Source of the DNA: Nostoc desertorum CM1-VF14
GTDB lineage: Bacteria > Cyanobacteriota > Cyanobacteriia > Cyanobacteriales > Nostocaceae
Assembly (NCBI GenBank): GCA_019359245.1
Contig: JAHHHR010000042.1
Coordinates: forward strand, 1-64,000
Direction: 5' to 3'
Length of the DNA: 64,000 bases
A program made the translations under genes and the position numbers. This document shows positions 15,811 to 24,362 of this stretch, in pieces (positions within the stretch are counted from its first letter, which is position 1; each line of letters starts with the position of its first letter). The notes beneath the pieces are model-generated. The model saw only the letters and a program-made list of their open reading frames with translations, was not told the origin of the DNA and searched no databases.

Positions 15811-18800
15811 TCACGCCATCCATTCAGTCCACTGTGGCGCATCTGTCACCAATTGAGCAAATTTGTCAGGGCTTGCGTCTTCAAACTCCAGCATCACACC
15901 CAACCGCTCATCACTCGTTAGCGTACTGAGTAATTCTTTTACCGCATCAACCCCATTCTCTACACATTCAATCGCCAGTCGAGCGTAATATTTGACCCGC
16001 TCCCACCAAGAATCACTGAGTTCTGCCTCTGTGTCCATACCCCCCCACTTATTATCTCCACTTTCATTAATGGGGGGTGTGGACGGCGGGGTAATCCCAT
16101 ACTGAGCCTGCATTCTAGCTTTATGTGCCGCATCTCGGTCAAGTGACTCTTGGCGTTTGCGTTCCTTATCCTCCCGTTGCCGTTGACGATACTCTAATAC
16201 CTTCTGGGTAAACTCGACATTAGAAGTATTGAGCCGGTAATACCGAACCCTCTGACCATCCTCCATTGGTCTTCGAGACTCGGTAGACAAACCGAGTTGC
16301 CAGAGGAACTGCCCCAAAATCCACATCGGAGACTCCGATAGGGGGATGGTTAGATTGAGAATACCTTTAACGTGAGAGGCATTGCGCTTGGAAAACTCAG
16401 CCAAAGCCTGAATCATCGCCTCGTCGCCTTTAATCTCAACCCCAGCCATCAGATCCATCAGCACTGCCCTGAGTCCAAGCCGATGACGCATCAACCACGC
16501 GGTAGAATGATTGCTCCAGTCAGTACAAATGGCCAAGCGCGAGCGTTCCGATTTATCGCGTTCGGCAACAATAGCCGACGGTGGGACAAATTCTCGCCCC
16601 TGCTCATCAGTGACCATTTCCCCTGGTATGGCCAATATCGCTTCAAGTGCGACAATCTTTTTAATTAAGCGTCCCCCGTCATCTTGCTCAACCAGTTCCG
16701 GGGTAACGCTCATACCGTAAGTATCCTGTATGCGGAACTTTTCACACTCCAAAACCTCCTCCGGCTTGAGATAATCCTGATGTTGTCTACTTGTGTAAGT
16801 CCTCCTGTCAATATCTTTGGCATTGGCAACTTTGCGATAATGCTCCTCATCGATGGCAATACCAGCCGCTTTCATCCACCGCGAAGTCGCTTCATCACCA
16901 CCGTCGCCCAAAGGAATAATCGTATTCCCCATTTCCTCTAATAGCTCACGCAGATCAGAGCGAAGATTATTAATCGACCAATTCCTTTGTCCCTCAATCT
17001 GACAGCTAGCATCCAATGCCCAGTCTTTCTCAGCCCCACGTTTCCCAGTTTCCCGGTTAATGCGAATCAGAAAAGCGGTCATCTCATTTGTTTGGAGAAT
17101 CCTTTCCTTGATTCGACGGGCATTGGTTTCGGCGTAACCAAAAGGAGGGCGCGGTGCTACCCAAACATACATCGGCACATCTGGACGATACCGCCATAAC
17201 TGTTGAGCGCATTCTGTAGCCGACTGTGAAACAGCATGAAACACACCAAACACGGCATCAAAATGATAGCTGGAGATGTCAACCCCTGAACTGAGACTGG
17301 GAGTAATTAAAAAAGCGTCGATATCTTTAATAGCAATGTTGATCTCTCGGATAAAGATGACATTCTCCTCACTGCCACTGTTCTCGGAATGAATAGCCCA
17401 TACCCTTAACTTGCGGTCTTCGGCTGATTCCGGTGTTTCGTCGTTATCATCAATTGCTGAACCATCATTGAGCGCTCTCTCCAACTTTTTGATAAACCGC
17501 TTGCTATCGCTGGCCATCATCAACTTTTTACCAAGCATCAACTGAGCGTGGAACTCGGCAACGATCGCGCTACTGTTTTTACCTTCATACCAATAAACCT
17601 GACGGCCCCCTGAACGATATTCATTTTTGATGATGTAGGGTTTTTCACCAGTCGGTCGCATTCGCATGAAAAACTCAATGGTCAAATCATCCAAGTGGGC
17701 ATCTGCCAACACAACCAGCTTGGCATTGTAGACCAGATACTCCAGTACTTCCAGGATAGCCCCCCGGTGTTCCTTGCAGGTTTTGGACTTGAGCAAGTGA
17801 GCGAGATACTGGCAAGCTTCATCTATAAATAAGATGTCATAAGCCTGTAAATCATTCGCCATCTTATACAGCGAGTCTACCGTGATGCTGAGAGCTTTTG
17901 CTTTAGCCCAGTCACCGCAAGAAATCGCAGAGTACATTGCAGTTTGCAAGCGATCACTAAGATTTTTCAGCAAAGTAACCCGATGCCCATTGTTCAAAAA
18001 GCTCAAGTCTGGGTTATCTCTTCTAATCATCGCCAAGATTTCAGTTTTACCTGTGCCCATGTCGGAAGCCAAACCTACTAACCCAGATTGAGGCAGTGAG
18101 CGGATAACTGTGGAAAGATAGCGAGTATTGACGATAATATCAGGTTTGAATTTGCGAAGCCCCCTAGCGCGATTAACAAAAAATCTTTGGCTTAACTCGC
18201 TGATTCTCAAGGCATCAGCAATCATCGTGCTGACTGCTTTCTCAGCTTTTTTGCCCAGAGCCACAACCCAATCGTCAATTCCTTTCTCTGGCCCAGGCAA
18301 AACTGCTATTTCACATTGACAGGCAAATTGGAGAATTACTTGACAGGTGCGGCGAGTAGCACTAAAAATTTGCTGTTTGGTTTTGGGTTTGGTTTCGTAG
18401 TCGAAAAGGATAACGAATTTGCGACCCTTTTGGGACATTGGGACTAAATCGGGGTGCAGGTATTCCAAATCTTCCTTGCCGACCCGACCGTTCCAGATTC
18501 CAGGGAGTGCGATCGCTACAAAGCCTAAAGTTAGGAGACAACCTGCTTTCTTCTCGCCCTCAGTAAGGCATATAGGGATTTCGGGGTGTGCCATTACCCA
18601 AGCCCAGAAACCCAGTGCTTCACCATCTTCGGTAATGGTAATATGCTCTGGCATCGGCACGTCATACCGCAGGGCTATCAACTTCCAAATGTGCAGAGGG
18701 ACTCTTAAGTAGGTGACACGGTTGGGGGTTTTTGGGGGTGACTCGTATTTAACGGGTTTTTGAGTTTGTTCGTTGGTGTCCTTGTCCCATTCGAGTCTTG

Positions 18801-19323
18801 GGTAATCGGGTTTCATCCGTCCCCAGTCCATCGGTAGCCAGTCATTGAGAGGGTCAAGTCCACTAACCCACCATGCACCGGACTCTAAATGGGCATATCT
18901 TTTCAAGTACCCGTCACGCAGTCGCCCATCGTTGCGTCTGGCAGTTTGGGGCAGGGCGTATAAAAGGTGCTCGTATACTTCAGAACCACTTAAAGAGCGG
19001 ACATTTAGCGCAGTGAGTTTGGGGTCAACGGCGGAATTGACTACCCATTCATGCCAGTGGTTAGGAGCTAATTCACCGTTCTGATTCTGATGTGTATCAA
19101 TTGTGTGGCTCAAATGATCAGCATCATTTTGGTTTGAGGAGTCACGTAAATTTAGATAATGCTTTGGTAATTCATAATGAGAATTGATGAAGTGATTTTT
19201 AGGTACAGTTTTGAAATCAGTTTGTTTTTTGAAAACTCCTTTTGAGGTTGGTTCAGAAGTATTGGGTGTTTTAGGTAAGCCATAATTAGGATCTAATAAC
19301 CGACGACGTTTTGCTTCTCCCAT
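15811..19323 (-). CDS. Plasmid replication protein, CyRepA-like (DUF3854/Toprim-like plus helicase)
   Basis: The product is about 1,170 aa and matches the layout of the cyanobacterial plasmid replication proteins called CyRepA. A DUF3854/Toprim-like region is seen near residues 245-370 (CLTEGEKKAGCLLTLGF and VILFDYETK). It is followed by an SF2-like ATPase with Walker A in LASDMGTGKTEILAMI (near 420) and Walker B in ILFIDEACQYLA (near 496), and a later helicase motif region (TPSLSSGVDISSYHFD). The ATG at 19323 is chosen because AAGGAG lies eight bases upstream; a longer frame to 19359 lacks this. It should prime or initiate plasmid replication. The C-terminal third is Arg/Lys-rich and unassigned. 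Confidence 0.8.
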   Translation of the reverse strand: MGEAKRRRLLDPNYGLPKTPNTSEPTSKGVFKKQTDFKTVPKNHFINSHYELPKHYLNLRDSSNQNDADHLSHTIDTHQNQNGELAPNHWHEWVVNSAVDPKLTALNVRSLSGSEVYEHLLYALPQTARRNDGRLRDGYLKRYAHLESGAWWVSGLDPLNDWLPMDWGRMKPDYPRLEWDKDTNEQTQKPVKYESPPKTPNRVTYLRVPLHIWKLIALRYDVPMPEHITITEDGEALGFWAWVMAHPEIPICLTEGEKKAGCLLTLGFVAIALPGIWNGRVGKEDLEYLHPDLVPMSQKGRKFVILFDYETKPKTKQQIFSATRRTCQVILQFACQCEIAVLPGPEKGIDDWVVALGKKAEKAVSTMIADALRISELSQRFFVNRARGLRKFKPDIIVNTRYLSTVIRSLPQSGLVGLASDMGTGKTEILAMIRRDNPDLSFLNNGHRVTLLKNLSDRLQTAMYSAISCGDWAKAKALSITVDSLYKMANDLQAYDILFIDEACQYLAHLLKSKTCKEHRGAILEVLEYLVYNAKLVVLADAHLDDLTIEFFMRMRPTGEKPYIIKNEYRSGGRQVYWYEGKNSSAIVAEFHAQLMLGKKLMMASDSKRFIKKLERALNDGSAIDDNDETPESAEDRKLRVWAIHSENSGSEENVIFIREINIAIKDIDAFLITPSLSSGVDISSYHFDAVFGVFHAVSQSATECAQQLWRYRPDVPMYVWVAPRPPFGYAETNARRIKERILQTNEMTAFLIRINRETGKRGAEKDWALDASCQIEGQRNWSINNLRSDLRELLEEMGNTIIPLGDGGDEATSRWMKAAGIAIDEEHYRKVANAKDIDRRTYTSRQHQDYLKPEEVLECEKFRIQDTYGMSVTPELVEQDDGGRLIKKIVALEAILAIPGEMVTDEQGREFVPPSAIVAERDKSERSRLAICTDWSNHSTAWLMRHRLGLRAVLMDLMAGVEIKGDEAMIQALAEFSKRNASHVKGILNLTIPLSESPMWILGQFLWQLGLSTESRRPMEDGQRVRYYRLNTSNVEFTQKVLEYRQRQREDKERKRQESLDRDAAHKARMQAQYGITPPSTPPINESGDNKWGGMDTEAELSDSWWERVKYYARLAIECVENGVDAVKELLSTLTSDERLGVMLEFEDASPDKFAQLVTDAPQWTEWMA

Positions 19324-19420
19324 GATCTGACTCCTTTTTGATGAAATAAGGTAGTACAAAAGAACTAATAAGTTGTGATTGTAGATGACTTAGAAAAAAT
19401 CAACTGCACGAAAAATTGAT

Positions 19421-19468
19421 GCTGTCAGCCAGTGAATCTGATATAGAATCAGGGTTGACAGCTTTTTT
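19421..19468 (+). terminator. Terminator-like hairpin upstream of the replication gene, + strand
   Basis: GCTGTCA (19421-19427) pairs with TGACAGC (19456-19462), with an inner CTGAT/ATCAG pair, and six T follow on the + strand. No + strand gene lies upstream, while the replication gene reads leftward from 19323. The hairpin could end a short antisense RNA that overlaps the replication-gene leader, or it could act on the minus strand as the terminator of the AlkB-like gene. Confidence 0.45.
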
Positions 19469-19509
19469 GAAGTGCTATTGTTTCTCTGCTCAGATTGGAA
19501 AAATCAGAA

Positions 19510-20109
19510 TTATCTGCTTTTGGCTGTATGTGGTCGGAATGTGAGATTGATACGGGTGCTAACCACTTTGTTGGTCTTGGGAACCTGATGCAGATGTGTA
19601 GATTGACAGCCTGGGTGCATCACAAGTAAGCTCCCGTGTTCCAGCCAGAAGTCAGTGGATTTGCCATCTCTCGGTTTGATTTGGAATTTGCGACATGAAC
19701 CCAGGCTTATGGAAGCGATCGCTGGGTTAAATCCCATCGATGGTTCATTGTCCGAGTGCCACCCGATAGAATCAGTCCCCGTGCGATACTGGTTGCCAAT
19801 GACAATGCGGAACTTATAGCCAGTCAACGCAGTGATTCTGTCCCGCAAGTTAGCCAGATTGTCTGTCCAAGTTAGGGGTTTCAAAAATACGTTGTTCGAG
19901 TAGAGGTAATCGCAACCGTAGTCCCCGTAAATGCACTCCAGACGGGGAACGGGCATTGTTTTACCCGCGATCCTGATTTGATTCTGCTGCCACTCCAGTT
20001 GTAGACAGTGTTGGTAGAGTTCGTTTGCTTGTTCAAGATTTAAGAAATCGGGGTAATAGGTGATGGGTAAAACTGGGGTTGATTCAGCGAAAAGGGTGAG
20101 TTGTTGCAT
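19510..20109 (-). CDS. AlkB-like 2-oxoglutarate/Fe(II) dioxygenase
   Basis: The 199-aa product has the AlkB layout. The N-terminal nucleotide-recognition region is PRLECIYGDYGCDYLYSN. The iron ligands are His118 and Asp120 in GWHSDNEPSMG, and the distal His is in the STHLHQVPK segment. The 2-oxoglutarate-binding Arg residues are in STRINLTFR at the C-terminus. AlkB enzymes remove alkyl groups from DNA or RNA bases by oxidation. The plasmid location, at the downstream end of a long run of leftward genes, suggests protection of plasmid DNA or another modification role. Confidence 0.85.
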   Translation of the reverse strand: MQQLTLFAESTPVLPITYYPDFLNLEQANELYQHCLQLEWQQNQIRIAGKTMPVPRLECIYGDYGCDYLYSNNVFLKPLTWTDNLANLRDRITALTGYKFRIVIGNQYRTGTDSIGWHSDNEPSMGFNPAIASISLGSCRKFQIKPRDGKSTDFWLEHGSLLVMHPGCQSTHLHQVPKTNKVVSTRINLTFRPHTAKSR

Positions 20110-20256
20110 GAGAGTTTGTCCTTATTTTTGGTAAAAATCTAAAAGCTTGTTTCCGAGTTCAGGTGATGAAGCGAAAACTGATACGATGAACCCAGCACTG
20201 ATCACAGATGCAATTGCAACCAAGCGACCGCCCTAGACTAAGGAGTGCGTTCGCTT

Positions 20257-21195
20257 TTATTTTTTGACCAACACCCTTGGCCTCTTGCTAGCAAAAGCCC
20301 CAGCAATCCTGAGCGCAGCAGTCGGGTTTGGATGGGTGAAAAACTCTTCAATTGCTTTGGTCATACCATCTGCAACAATTGGCTCATGGCAGGCGTAAAC
20401 GTAAACTGGCTGCTGAGTGCCATTGACCAGTCGCATTTCCTGACGCTCTCCCAGTTGTGGGTAAAAGGTGCGAACCCAAGTACCGAGATGACCGCGATAA
20501 TGAGAACCGCTCAAGGGGACTTTCTTACCCAGTTCGCTCTCTGCAAAGTTCACAACGCCCATCCATTTTTCTCGGCTACCGACTAGGGCTTGTTGATTGT
20601 GTTGGGCTAGGAGATTGGCGGCGAAGTCTTGAAAATGCTGCTCCATGTACGGGTTGAGTTTGCCACCTGTAAGTTCAGCTAAAGTTCTCATCGCCTCGAC
20701 CAAAGTTTGTAGGCGCTGCTCAACCGGTGGGAGAGCAGGAACAGGTGCAGAAGTTTGAGGAGTGATGCTGGGAACAGCTGCAACCAAGTCTAAAATGATG
20801 GTTCTAACTTGCGCTGCTACTTGAGATTGCTGCAAGATCATTGCGATCCTTAATGCACCCAAAGCCGAAAAAACTCTAACTTGGGAGGTTCTAGATGGTA
20901 GACAGAGCATCTGTCGAGCATCCCTTAGCTCTTTTCCAGTAAGGGTTTTAGTTTCAAGGCTTTGGAATTCAGATTGATTTACTCTTGTTAGTTCTTTGGC
21001 TGCGGACTCTGTAACTGAAAAATATTCCGCTATTTGTGCAGTAGTTGCCCAGCCACTACCGTTCCATACAGCGAACACTATTGCCTTTGCTTTGCTGAGA
21101 ACAACTTCTGCGCGTGAATCATCTATGTTAGAAAGTGCAGAAGTTCTCAATGATGGAGACTCGACTAAAACACTTTGATTTAAAGGTAAACTCAT
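20257..21195 (-). CDS. Hypothetical plasmid protein with a Bro-N-like region
   Basis: The 312-aa product has an N-terminal helix-turn-helix-like stretch (WATTAQIAEYFSVTESAAKEL). A central region (VRVFSALGALRIAMILQQS) recalls the end of phage antirepressor Bro-N domains, where a helix begins with F-S-x-x-G. A Pro-rich linker and an unassigned C-terminal half follow. Proteins of this kind are frequent on Nostoc plasmids. A DNA-binding regulatory role is plausible. The ATG at 21195 follows a good spacing from the upstream gene (31 bases). Confidence 0.55.
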   Translation of the reverse strand: MSLPLNQSVLVESPSLRTSALSNIDDSRAEVVLSKAKAIVFAVWNGSGWATTAQIAEYFSVTESAAKELTRVNQSEFQSLETKTLTGKELRDARQMLCLPSRTSQVRVFSALGALRIAMILQQSQVAAQVRTIILDLVAAVPSITPQTSAPVPALPPVEQRLQTLVEAMRTLAELTGGKLNPYMEQHFQDFAANLLAQHNQQALVGSREKWMGVVNFAESELGKKVPLSGSHYRGHLGTWVRTFYPQLGERQEMRLVNGTQQPVYVYACHEPIVADGMTKAIEEFFTHPNPTAALRIAGAFASKRPRVLVKK

Positions 21196-21226
21196 GTTGC
21201 TTGGCTCCTAAGTAAATTTCAAAACT

Positions 21227-21685
21227 TTAGAGATTCACTCGCACTAAACTTTTTTCACCAACTAGTGAGAAACGATTAGATATAGTTGGTGTCTTAATTA
21301 ACGTTGGCGACATCAATTCAACAAGGTAAAACCAAGAATTATGCACCAGAGCAATCCCCAGAATGAGCCGTTGCTTTGTTCCCTTGTCGTGAGAGCAGAG
21401 GATCACTCGTTCGCCTAGAACAAAAGCAGGTTTTTGCACAGTGATGCTTTCTAATTCTCCAGTCCCGATGATTTGGTTTTGTGTAGCATGGAGTATTTCA
21501 TTACGGCAGTCAATTGAATAAATCCAGCATTCATGCTTCCATTGCATACCGCAGCAGTAGCCGAATGTTCTTGTGGTTCTGAGGTATACTCTCTCCAGTA
21601 AATTAACTGCAACAGGTGGAATTGTTTGTCCCCAAGGAGGCGAGAGATACCAACTTGTTTTCAGTGCATTAATGTGGTCAATCAT
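21227..21685 (-). CDS. DUF1392-like protein
   Basis: The 152-aa product opens with the pattern SWYLSPPWGQTIPPVAVNLL and continues with LERVYLRTTRTFGYCCGMQW. I associate this pattern with DUF1392, a family restricted to heterocyst-forming cyanobacteria and their plasmids. It is rich in beta strands and aromatic residues, and no enzymatic motif is visible. Its start overlaps the stop of the upstream gene by four bases (ATGA), which indicates translational coupling. Confidence 0.6.
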   Translation of the reverse strand: MIDHINALKTSWYLSPPWGQTIPPVAVNLLERVYLRTTRTFGYCCGMQWKHECWIYSIDCRNEILHATQNQIIGTGELESITVQKPAFVLGERVILCSHDKGTKQRLILGIALVHNSWFYLVELMSPTLIKTPTISNRFSLVGEKSLVRVNL

Positions 21686-22080
21686 GCTTTTCTCCCTAAC
21701 AAGTAATTAATTGCTTCAACATCAAGAGCAGCAATGCGTTTTTTAATTGATTGAGGTGGGTTATCAAAAAACTGTTTGAGATGCCATCGACGAACTTGAT
21801 AACGCTTAGAAGAACGGCGGCTAGTTTTCAACCAACCACGGCGCACCCAACCAGAAACGGTGGTGGAATGCACACACAGAACACGGGCGATTTCAGCACT
21901 GCTATAGTTATCGAGAAAGGGGCTTGTAGAATAACCTAAAGCCCAAAGCTTAGTAGCGATAGCAATTGGAGTACGAAAATACCCATGTCTTTTTAAGATT
22001 GAGGCTATTTGTTTAGGGGTATAAAGTTCAGCTTTAGCTTCAATGATTCCGAGTTCTTCATCAGTCCATTTGGGATTCAT
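21682..22080 (-). CDS. DNA-binding protein with a helix-turn-helix
   Basis: The 132-aa product begins with a GcrA/Myb-like segment (PKWTDEELGIIEAKAEL). A helix-turn-helix follows that reads YSSAEIARVLCVHSTTVSGW and then VRRGWLKTSRRSSKRYQVRR, the wing-like style of excisionase or MerR-type domains. It is therefore a candidate regulator or directionality factor. It is coupled by a 4-base overlap to the DUF1392-like gene. Target sites are not evident. Confidence 0.6.
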   Translation of the reverse strand: MNPKWTDEELGIIEAKAELYTPKQIASILKRHGYFRTPIAIATKLWALGYSTSPFLDNYSSAEIARVLCVHSTTVSGWVRRGWLKTSRRSSKRYQVRRWHLKQFFDNPPQSIKKRIAALDVEAINYLLGRKA

Positions 22081-22096
22081 TTATTACCTCCAATGT

Positions 22097-22306
22097 TTAT
22101 GCAGACTTAGGAGAAGAATGTTCTGGTACAATCCGAGCGCTTATAGATTCAAAGTCAACTTGAAAGATGTTCATATCAGTCAGCATTTCCCCTGTGTTAT
22201 AGCGGGTTACTATGTGCTGCTTGATAGCAGATTGATTCAGCCCATCAGGGATATCGATGTGCGCTTCACTGACGATTTTTTCGACTACTGTGACAATGAC
22301 TCTCAT
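22097..22306 (-). CDS. Small hypothetical protein, about 69 aa
   Basis: The ATG at 22306 has an AGGAA ribosome-binding site (AGGAATTACCCATG), so the longer frame to 22414, which overlaps the next gene, is not preferred. The protein begins MRVIVTVVEKIVSEAHIDIP and is a short alpha/beta protein of unknown family. It fills the gap between the 276-aa gene and the helix-turn-helix gene in the same direction. Confidence 0.5.
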   Translation of the reverse strand: MRVIVTVVEKIVSEAHIDIPDGLNQSAIKQHIVTRYNTGEMLTDMNIFQVDFESISARIVPEHSSPKSA

Positions 22307-22371
22307 GGGTAATTCCTGTTTGCTTAATTGAGGATTCAGAAGTAAAATTATTCTGAATCCTGCATGGTTAT

Positions 22372-23202
22372 TTACACTGCTCCTACTTTTGCCGCTTGCA
22401 CCTGCTGCATCCATCCGTTGATTGCTGTTAATTCATCAGCACCGCTAACAACAGCATCAACAACCTGCTTTTGATACAAAGATTCGGCATGATTGGGATA
22501 CTCGCACTTGTCTGCTGCCCAAGCCAAACACATGGTTTTTACCAATTCATTAATCTTGGTAATATGAAGTAGACTTGGGCGGTCAACATCCTGAAATTGC
22601 AACCACTCTCTGACCAAATCAAGTGGATAATCAAGCAAAGTGCGAATATTTTTGATTCGTAGGTCTTGAGGATGTACTGCTTGAGGGACTACGCTAAGTT
22701 TTGGTATAGATGAAATGGTTGAGAAATTGCCACCTAAAACAGATTGAATGTCACGAATGATTGTTGCCCAATCCAAATCTCTACTCCATTCTCTGTAAAT
22801 CTTGGTTTTGGTTGCAGCATCGTAAAGATTACAAAAAACTGTGTTTTCGTCGCCAGCAGTAGCAACGATAATCAGTGGTTTGGAGAAATCTTGGATTAAT
22901 GAGGTAGCTAAAAGGAAGCTTTTAGCAAAATTGGTTTCAATGCCAGTTCTCACTACATAAAGTTCATCAGCACTGACAACAATATCCAGCTTCAAGTTGT
23001 CCTTACCTTTGAATTCTTTAGTCGTTAGGCGGAGTTCAGACAAATATCCAGTTAATGCTCTTTGGGTAACAGGGGTTTTCTTATCTTGGCTGATATTAAA
23101 CTTATACCAAACGTAAGATTCGCCATCTACTTCTCCCTGGTTGACATATAAATAGATGGGTTCGGGAGGGTTGCATAAACCTAGTTTAATTTCAGTAAGC
23201 AT
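22372..23202 (-). CDS. Hypothetical plasmid protein, 276 aa
   Basis: I do not recognise the family. The N-terminal half is rich in beta strands (EPIYLYVNQGEVDGESYVW), with an ordered middle (KLDIVVSADELYVVRTGIET), and the C-terminal half is helical and ends at AAKVGAV. No catalytic signature or membrane segment is seen. It is part of the leftward operon-like run between the XRE regulator and the replication gene. A role in plasmid replication or mobilisation is possible but unsupported. Confidence 0.55.
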   Translation of the reverse strand: MLTEIKLGLCNPPEPIYLYVNQGEVDGESYVWYKFNISQDKKTPVTQRALTGYLSELRLTTKEFKGKDNLKLDIVVSADELYVVRTGIETNFAKSFLLATSLIQDFSKPLIIVATAGDENTVFCNLYDAATKTKIYREWSRDLDWATIIRDIQSVLGGNFSTISSIPKLSVVPQAVHPQDLRIKNIRTLLDYPLDLVREWLQFQDVDRPSLLHITKINELVKTMCLAWAADKCEYPNHAESLYQKQVVDAVVSGADELTAINGWMQQVQAAKVGAV

Positions 23203-23314
23203 ATTTTGCTGGGGTGTGTGATAATTAGTGGTTTGTAACGTAAACTTTCAGTGCTTTACGATTGCTTGAAGAAAAGCTGATATTCAAGCAATCGCTTTTT
23301 TACTAAACAGAAAG

Positions 23315-23692
23315 TTATCGATTCCGCTCTAACTCCCATTGCAGATAAGTCAAAGCAGTTTGAGCATCAGCAATGTTTAAATCTGGCTGATACCCTGCTG
23401 ACAAGAGTTGTTTGTAATCTGGGTGCGTAGCAATCTGGGATATCAAATTTTGGGCTTGTTCAACTAAGTAGTGCAGATTTGGGTTAGACATCTCAATGCC
23501 AAGCCGTGAACATAAATCCTCCGCTTTCACTCCTATTGTTCCTGGCTCAATCTCCGTCGCTAACTCTTCAAGCAGAGATTGAAAGTTCGGGTGTTCATCG
23601 TTAATTTCAATCTCAAATAAATCTGCGCTCTTTGTAACGACGCTTGCCCAATCTGGTAAAGTCTGTGCAATGATCTTCGCGTAAAGTTTCAT
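23315..23692 (-). CDS. Hypothetical protein, 125 aa
   Basis: The protein is acidic and mainly helical, starting MKLYAKIIAQTLPDWASVV. It contains the segment SRLGIEMSNPNLHYLVEQAQ and ends in LQWELERNR. No family or motif is recognised. It lies 25 bases downstream of the 23718-23921 gene in the same direction and is likely cotranscribed with it. Confidence 0.5.
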   Translation of the reverse strand: MKLYAKIIAQTLPDWASVVTKSADLFEIEINDEHPNFQSLLEELATEIEPGTIGVKAEDLCSRLGIEMSNPNLHYLVEQAQNLISQIATHPDYKQLLSAGYQPDLNIADAQTALTYLQWELERNR

Positions 23693-23717
23693 GATTTTAT
23701 CCTATGGGATTAATAAC

Positions 23718-23921
23718 CTAAAAATCCTCGGCAATCTCCAACAAAAAACCGCGTCCCGTATTCTGTACTTGCACCAGTTCTTTATCCAGCAGTGTTTGAA
23801 TCACTGAATTTGAAACTTGGCATTGGAGAGAATGCAAAGGCACACAACCGCCAGAAAACCGAATCGAACGCAGCAAATGATTAGCCCTACGGTCAAAGTC
23901 GTTGTTTGCTTTCTTAGCCAT
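23718..23921 (-). CDS. Small winged-helix-like protein, about 67 aa
   Basis: The product reads MAKKANNDFDRRANHLLRSI followed by GCVPLHSLQCQVSNSVIQTL and ends with a strand-like GRGFLLEI. This is consistent with a compact winged helix. The ATG at 23921 overlaps the end of the upstream 108-aa gene by eight bases. A GTG three codons earlier is an alternative start. It may be a small DNA-binding protein. Confidence 0.45.
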   Translation of the reverse strand: MAKKANNDFDRRANHLLRSIRFSGGCVPLHSLQCQVSNSVIQTLLDKELVQVQNTGRGFLLEIAEDF

Positions 23922-24240
23922 TGTTTGCACCCTTAGTTAATACGTTTAACTGTCGGTTGAGAATGCTTATCTGTTGTTGATAAAAGTCAATCTCTGCGGT
24001 AATTTGCTGGAATAATTCTTCTGGCGTGAGAGGTTGGATTTGATCCTCTTTCAAGTAGGATGTTTCATCAGAGTTTTTATTAGGCATCAGTACATAGCGC
24101 CAACCATCATCAAATTGTTCAGCCAACTCTGTACCAGAGGGATAGTAATAAAGTCCCAAGATGATGCCCTGTTGTGTACGCTGATCCAAAGCAAAGCGAG
24201 GGTAGCCCCAGTGTCGGGGGATTGCGATTGTCGGTTGCAT
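23914..24240 (-). CDS. Hypothetical protein, 108 aa, coiled-coil end
   Basis: The product has an N-terminal domain with IPRHWGYPRFALDQRTQQGI and GLYYYPSGTELAEQFDDGWR, which looks like a small beta barrel. A C-terminal coiled coil follows (EIDFYQQQISILNRQLNVL). The family is common on Nostoc plasmids, but I do not know its function. It overlaps the next small gene by eight bases. Confidence 0.5.
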   Translation of the reverse strand: MQPTIAIPRHWGYPRFALDQRTQQGIILGLYYYPSGTELAEQFDDGWRYVLMPNKNSDETSYLKEDQIQPLTPEELFQQITAEIDFYQQQISILNRQLNVLTKGANNG

Positions 24241-24273
24241 TGATTTAATTGGGGATTGGTGAATAAATAATTA

Positions 24274-24346
24274 GGGAAATGGGGAAAGGGTAAAGGGAAA
24301 GGAATGAAGAAATTTACCTTTCCCCCTTTCCCTTTAACCTTTTCCC
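24274..24346. repeat. Purine-rich imperfect inverted repeat between genes
   Basis: GGGAAATGGGGAAAGGGTAA at the left side is imperfectly inverted as TTAACCTTTTCCC on the right, with a 15-base loop. Similar G/A-rich modules are at 46036-46084 and inside two genes of this window. It looks like a dispersed mini-element. It could also act as a terminator for the leftward 285-aa gene's upstream transcript. Confidence 0.5.
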
Positions 24347-24362
24347 AGACGAAGCCCAAAAC

